Positions 59,301 through 62,000 of a DNA stretch of 62,000 nucleotides are shown in pieces (position 1 is the stretch's first letter; each line of letters opens with the position of its first letter). The translations under genes were made by a program, and so were the position numbers. Under the pieces are notes generated by a model that did no database searches, was not told where the DNA came from, and was given only the letters and a program-made list of their open reading frames with translations. This DNA comes from Branchiostoma floridae (Eukaryota > Chordata > Leptocardii > Amphioxiformes > Branchiostomatidae): NCBI RefSeq assembly GCF_000003815.2, contig NC_049991.1, forward strand, positions 17,642,580-17,704,579. The letters are read 5' to 3'.

Positions 59301-59570
59301 CGACCAAAGTTGGATTCGTTTATCCTTGTATATAACCTACACATTTCCTTGCAGGCCGGCCATGTCCTCGAGACACCATCGGAAGATCCCACAGCCGCTT
59401 CTTCCACGGTCGCTGCTTCAAGTCCGTTGCAACTCCGCACAACTCTGACTTCTTATGAGTTAGATCGCTCGACCCTCGCACTGTTAGAGCGGTATCAGAT
59501 ATTCATAAACGCTACAAAAACTGTCTATATGCAACTTCAAAGGCAAAACTCAGAAGCAGAAAGTGAATAG
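56339..59570 (+). CDS. gene C: secreted four-helix cytokine-like protein (IL-6/G-CSF/IL-11-like layout)
   Basis: Five exons: 56339-56452, 57539-57679, 58168-58242, 58716-58877 and 59355-59570, i.e. 38, 47, 25, 54 and 71 codons plus stop (235 aa). All four introns are phase 0 with good GT-AG sites. Residues 1 to about 23 are a signal peptide (MLASLLALTLLFGCGLLVPV). No membrane segment. Exon 2 holds amphipathic helix A (about 59-85, LIQDGVRLTNRLLTNIENSL). Exon 3 is a loop. Exon 4 holds two helices (FLTEVYAGLQNFSASLAAVQ and RRLHIQMFTESLGLNVRSL). Exon 5 is a Ser/Thr loop plus helix D (LALLERYQIFINATKTVYMQ). The only mature cysteines, about 49 and 108, could form one disulfide. N-glycosylation sites are NRT 54, NFS 125 and NAT 216. 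In IL-6-type genes helix A, the AB loop, helices B+C and helix D fall on successive exons with phase-0 introns. I cannot assign a named cytokine; other helical secreted proteins remain possible. Confidence 0.8.
56598..56830. mobile_element. MITE family 2 in gene C intron 1
   Basis: CCCCTTTCCACTAGAACGCC, then CTCTGCGACGTAAAATTTGA; the right end GGTCGCTGTGAGAGCGC...GATTGCCGTCTC is slightly eroded. Confidence 0.7.
57884..58096. mobile_element. MITE family 1 in gene C intron 2
   Basis: TTAA/GGCGGTATCTCACTGCAC ... GTGCAGTGAGATGCCACC, core TCAGATATTGCGTAATACGT. The right TTAA is altered to TTTA. Confidence 0.8.
58243..58715. other. gene C intron 3, nothing recognised
   Basis: G-run at about 58437-58450; CCAGCGCT occurs twice. 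No element called. Confidence 0.4.
59067..59265. mobile_element. MITE family 1 in gene C intron 4, intact TTAA
   Basis: TTAA at 59063-59066, then GGTGGTAGCTCACTGC, and at the right GCAGTGAAATACCACC followed by TTAA at 59266-59269. 199 bp, no coding capacity. This copy defines the family ends. Confidence 0.85.
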
Positions 59571-60279
59571 ACTGATGTTGTGTATCCTACAGATTGTTTA
59601 CATTACTATGATGCACACATATTTATCATAATCATCTATCTATCATGTTTATTTTATAGACACGGAGACTTTATATCATATTTATTACATGTGCCTGTAC
59701 GAAATATTTAAGAGACATTTGCGTGAGTATTTTGAGAATGAAAAATATTTCAAATGTTGTTGAATCAGGTCGTTTGAAAATTAAACAAGTATCAATATGT
59801 TCACATTTTAGAGATTTCTATGAAACATCAGGGATTTGTTTTGTACAAAAATTGAGACTCGCTGGCCAAAACATATGTTTTTATTTGTTTGTGCCATTAT
59901 TTATACAGAATGCCTTCTTCATTCGGGCATTCTGACCTCTTCTTAAAGAAGCCACATTAAGGTCAATTCACTGTCACGTTTATGGTATTATGACACAAAT
60001 ACAGGTGTAATAGTAGCAACAAAATGTACGTGTGTTTTGATTTTCTTAATTATTTGATTATTCAAGGGTTAAGTTTTACGCCATTGGAATTTGTATGGAC
60101 GCAAACCAAAATAGCATGATCAGTACCAAGGAAAACCGCCAGGAGGTCCATAATGGATCCTGACCAAAATTCCTCTGATAGGAGTCACAAGTACATTGTA
60201 TCACTCCCTGTGCAATAGTTGTATATTGTAGTCTTAGTAATACCTTAGTTTTTGACAAATTACTTGTTTTAAGAATAAA
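59571..60279 (+). promoter_or_regulatory. gene C 3' UTR with AU-rich elements and poly(A) signal
   Basis: ATTTA pentamers at 59621, 59680, 59706 and 59899 lie in AT-rich context; AATAAA is at 60274-60279. AUUUA clusters mark short-lived mRNAs such as many cytokine transcripts. The UTR extent is inferred from the first good AATAAA. Confidence 0.55.
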
Positions 60280-60532
60280 GAAATAGTTCGGAATGAATGC
60301 AGCAGAGCTGATCTCTTTTGATGGTCTTGTTTACCTTGAAATGGTGGAGACTGACGGCACAAAGACACAAATGTTAACAATTTTACGGGTCAAATGTTAC
60401 ATTAAGAAACGAAAATATGGCTCAGCATGCTTCTAAAGAGAGCATGCTGGGTAATGTTCTATTCTTTCCTGACCTTGGAATCTTCCTTGGCGAACATTTC
60501 TCCACGTACGTCGTCACAAGTTGAACTTCAAG

Positions 60533-61192
60533 ATGGCTTTTTCTGCCGTCGGGTGCCTTTTTGTGGCTGTACTACTAGGTGCGAACTTTTCTTCTGTCTT
60601 TGGTTTTATGGCTTTGAAGCCAACTTTTAGACGGTCCTACTTGTTGGAATTTTTTCGTTCTGGTTCTGTTTGTTTAAGCGCACTGGGAGGGAGTGTTTTG
60701 TATGTGCGATTTTAGATCTAGATACAAAACCTTCAAGTTGACCACAGTACTTTACATACTAAGCGGTACAATTATTTTTTTAGAGACACATATGTATTGT
60801 AAAGGGCAGAAAAATCTCGCGAGTAATGTAAGCTCTCGGGGTAGGCAGGTCGTGAACATGGTTTTGCGTTGTTTCGCCACTTTTCTACCAAGCTACTCAA
60901 GAATGAAAATGAGCAGAAGACTTTAATATAACTGAAAGTATGTTCCAGATGAAGCTGAGTTGATATAGATCAGTCAAGAAATGTCTTGATTTCCATTCTC
61001 TTGCCTGTTGACGCCTGGAAATCGTTTTGATAAAGAGAAACGTTTGTTCCAGTCGACCGAACCAGCGCCCTAACCTGCTACAGCTGTAATGCCATATACG
61101 AGAGCTCCAATTCCAGTGACTTCAGCGCCTGCCTACGGGACCCCACCTCCGCCAGAAACCAGACATGTCTGCCGTCAGAAGACATCTGTCAG
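60533..61192 (+). CDS. gene D: Ly6/uPAR-like three-finger protein, 5' part
   Basis: Exon 1, 60533-60578, encodes a signal peptide start (MAFSAVGCLFVAVLLG) and ends in phase 1. Exon 2, 61053-61192, starts after TTTGTTCCAG with matching phase and encodes RTSALTCYSCNAIYESS, FSACLRD, NQTCLPSEDICQ before GTGAAT. L-x-C-Y-x-C with further paired cysteines is the entry of the Ly6/uPAR fold, usually a GPI-anchored or secreted protein. The remaining cysteines (including the C-terminal C-N pair) are not in the window, so the gene continues to the right. Two NxS/T sites are visible. Confidence 0.75.
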
Positions 61193-61223
61193 GTGAATCC
61201 ACACGTGTCTGAGATAAGCGAAA

Positions 61224-61405
61224 TAATCTCCAAGCAGATAATACAATGGCATAAGATAGTACCAAACTGGCCAAGGAGTGTAGCCAGCCAAAAGGTGTCC
61301 ATTTGCCATGTAGCGGTACCGAAACACAATCCTAAGCCGGCTTCACTCCTCTGCCATCTTTTGATACTATTTTATGCTACCGTAGGATTTGCTTGGAGAT
61401 TAAAG
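61224..61405. mobile_element. foldback element in gene D intron
   Basis: AATCTCCAAGCAGATAATAC and GCATAAGATAGTACCAAA at the left are inverted at the right as TTTTGATACTATTTTATGC and GATTTGCTTGGAGATT. It begins about 30 bp past the exon 2 donor. Related fragments: 50622-50680, 51172-51420, 55441-55490. Confidence 0.75.
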
Positions 61406-62000
61406 TGAAAGTACGTTTTCTACCTGTGGACAGGTGTATAAGGTATGCGTTCACTCATGCGTGTTGATACACCTGTGGTTGCGATTAGCTTTCAAAACAA
61501 CAAAGTGTAACAGTACATACATTATTCGTTCAATATCTTATTTGTGCATTCAAGAAACCGTCTTTACAAAGTACACTATACACCGAAAATCCGTACCTAA
61601 ATTTGTGACCAAAGAGGACCATAAAAATGGTGCGTGTGAAATGTGTTGAGATTGTCGTAGATTCATTATGGATTGTCATCCTGAAAGGAGCCGTTCATGT
61701 TGTTTTTCGATGATATATTGTAAGGAGTTTCCTAAAAAAAATACAAAATACCTTACAACACGTCAAATAGACTAGATTTTCCCGCTAATTCGTTTTTTCA
61801 AGATTGGAAAAGTATCTGATTTTGCAGAGGTAAGAGTCATTTTAGATATCTTTAAAACAGCTAGGTCGCATCTACGTCAGGGGGAACAGTAGAAAACAAC
61901 AAAGTGGCCTAAAACAACAGTTCCTGGGTATTGACTATTAACCGCGGAACGGCGCTGCGGTTCGTCACTGTTGATTCGCTACTTCTCATCAAAGAGAAGA
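61406..62000. other. right edge, no exon seen
   Basis: No cysteine-rich exon continuing gene D is recognisable up to the end of the window. Confidence 0.45.

Overview
The window looks like animal nuclear DNA from a lancelet (Branchiostoma). It has intron-rich genes with clean GT-AG boundaries, many short foldback DNA transposons, 5'-truncated non-LTR retrotransposons, long microsatellites, one 100-N assembly gap, and lancelet-style protein architectures (type II membrane proteins with repetitive cytoplasmic tails joined to NHL, EGF or C-type lectin ectodomains). The genus is an inference; no search was run. All exon models come from reading splice sites and checking that reading-frame phases join; no transcript data were available.

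Layout: (1) 1-3997 is repeats only and ends with a 433-bp hAT-type MITE with an intact 8-bp target duplication, 12 bp from the next start codon. (2) 3998-7978 (+) is a five-exon type II membrane protein with an NHL beta-propeller ectodomain (837 aa). (3) 10767-20226 (-), gene A, and 34076-47043 (+), gene B, are head-to-head paralogues. Each has a first exon of about 500 codons dominated by a tyrosine-containing nine-residue repeat (consensus KPEDVYGHD / KPEDVYKYD), then one transmembrane exon, a juxtamembrane exon, EGF-like exons (one decayed in A, eleven in B) and a C-type lectin domain with a QPD motif. In both genes the start of the transmembrane exon with its 3' splice site is tandemly duplicated (5 copies in A, 4 in B). 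In A the array is exactly 114 bp per unit and open throughout. (4) 20.2-34.0 kb, between A and B, holds a higher-order satellite, foldback elements and a TTAA-flanked piggyBac-like element. (5) 47-56 kb is repeats. (6) 56339-59570 (+), gene C, is a compact five-exon gene for a 235-aa secreted protein. All its introns are phase 0 and its exon-to-helix layout resembles IL-6/G-CSF/IL-11-type four-helix cytokines. It has a TATA box and an AUUUA-bearing 3' UTR. (7) 60533-61192 (+), gene D, is the start of a Ly6/uPAR-like (three-finger) gene running off the right edge.

The coding content reads as a surface-receptor and secreted-signal neighbourhood: two calcium-lectin receptors with many potential cytoplasmic tyrosine sites, an NHL-ectodomain receptor, a cytokine-like ligand and a Ly6-type protein. 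That these genes act together is not shown by the sequence. The best candidates for something undescribed are the cytokine-like gene C and the A/B receptor pair with its expandable tyrosine repeat and duplicated membrane exon.
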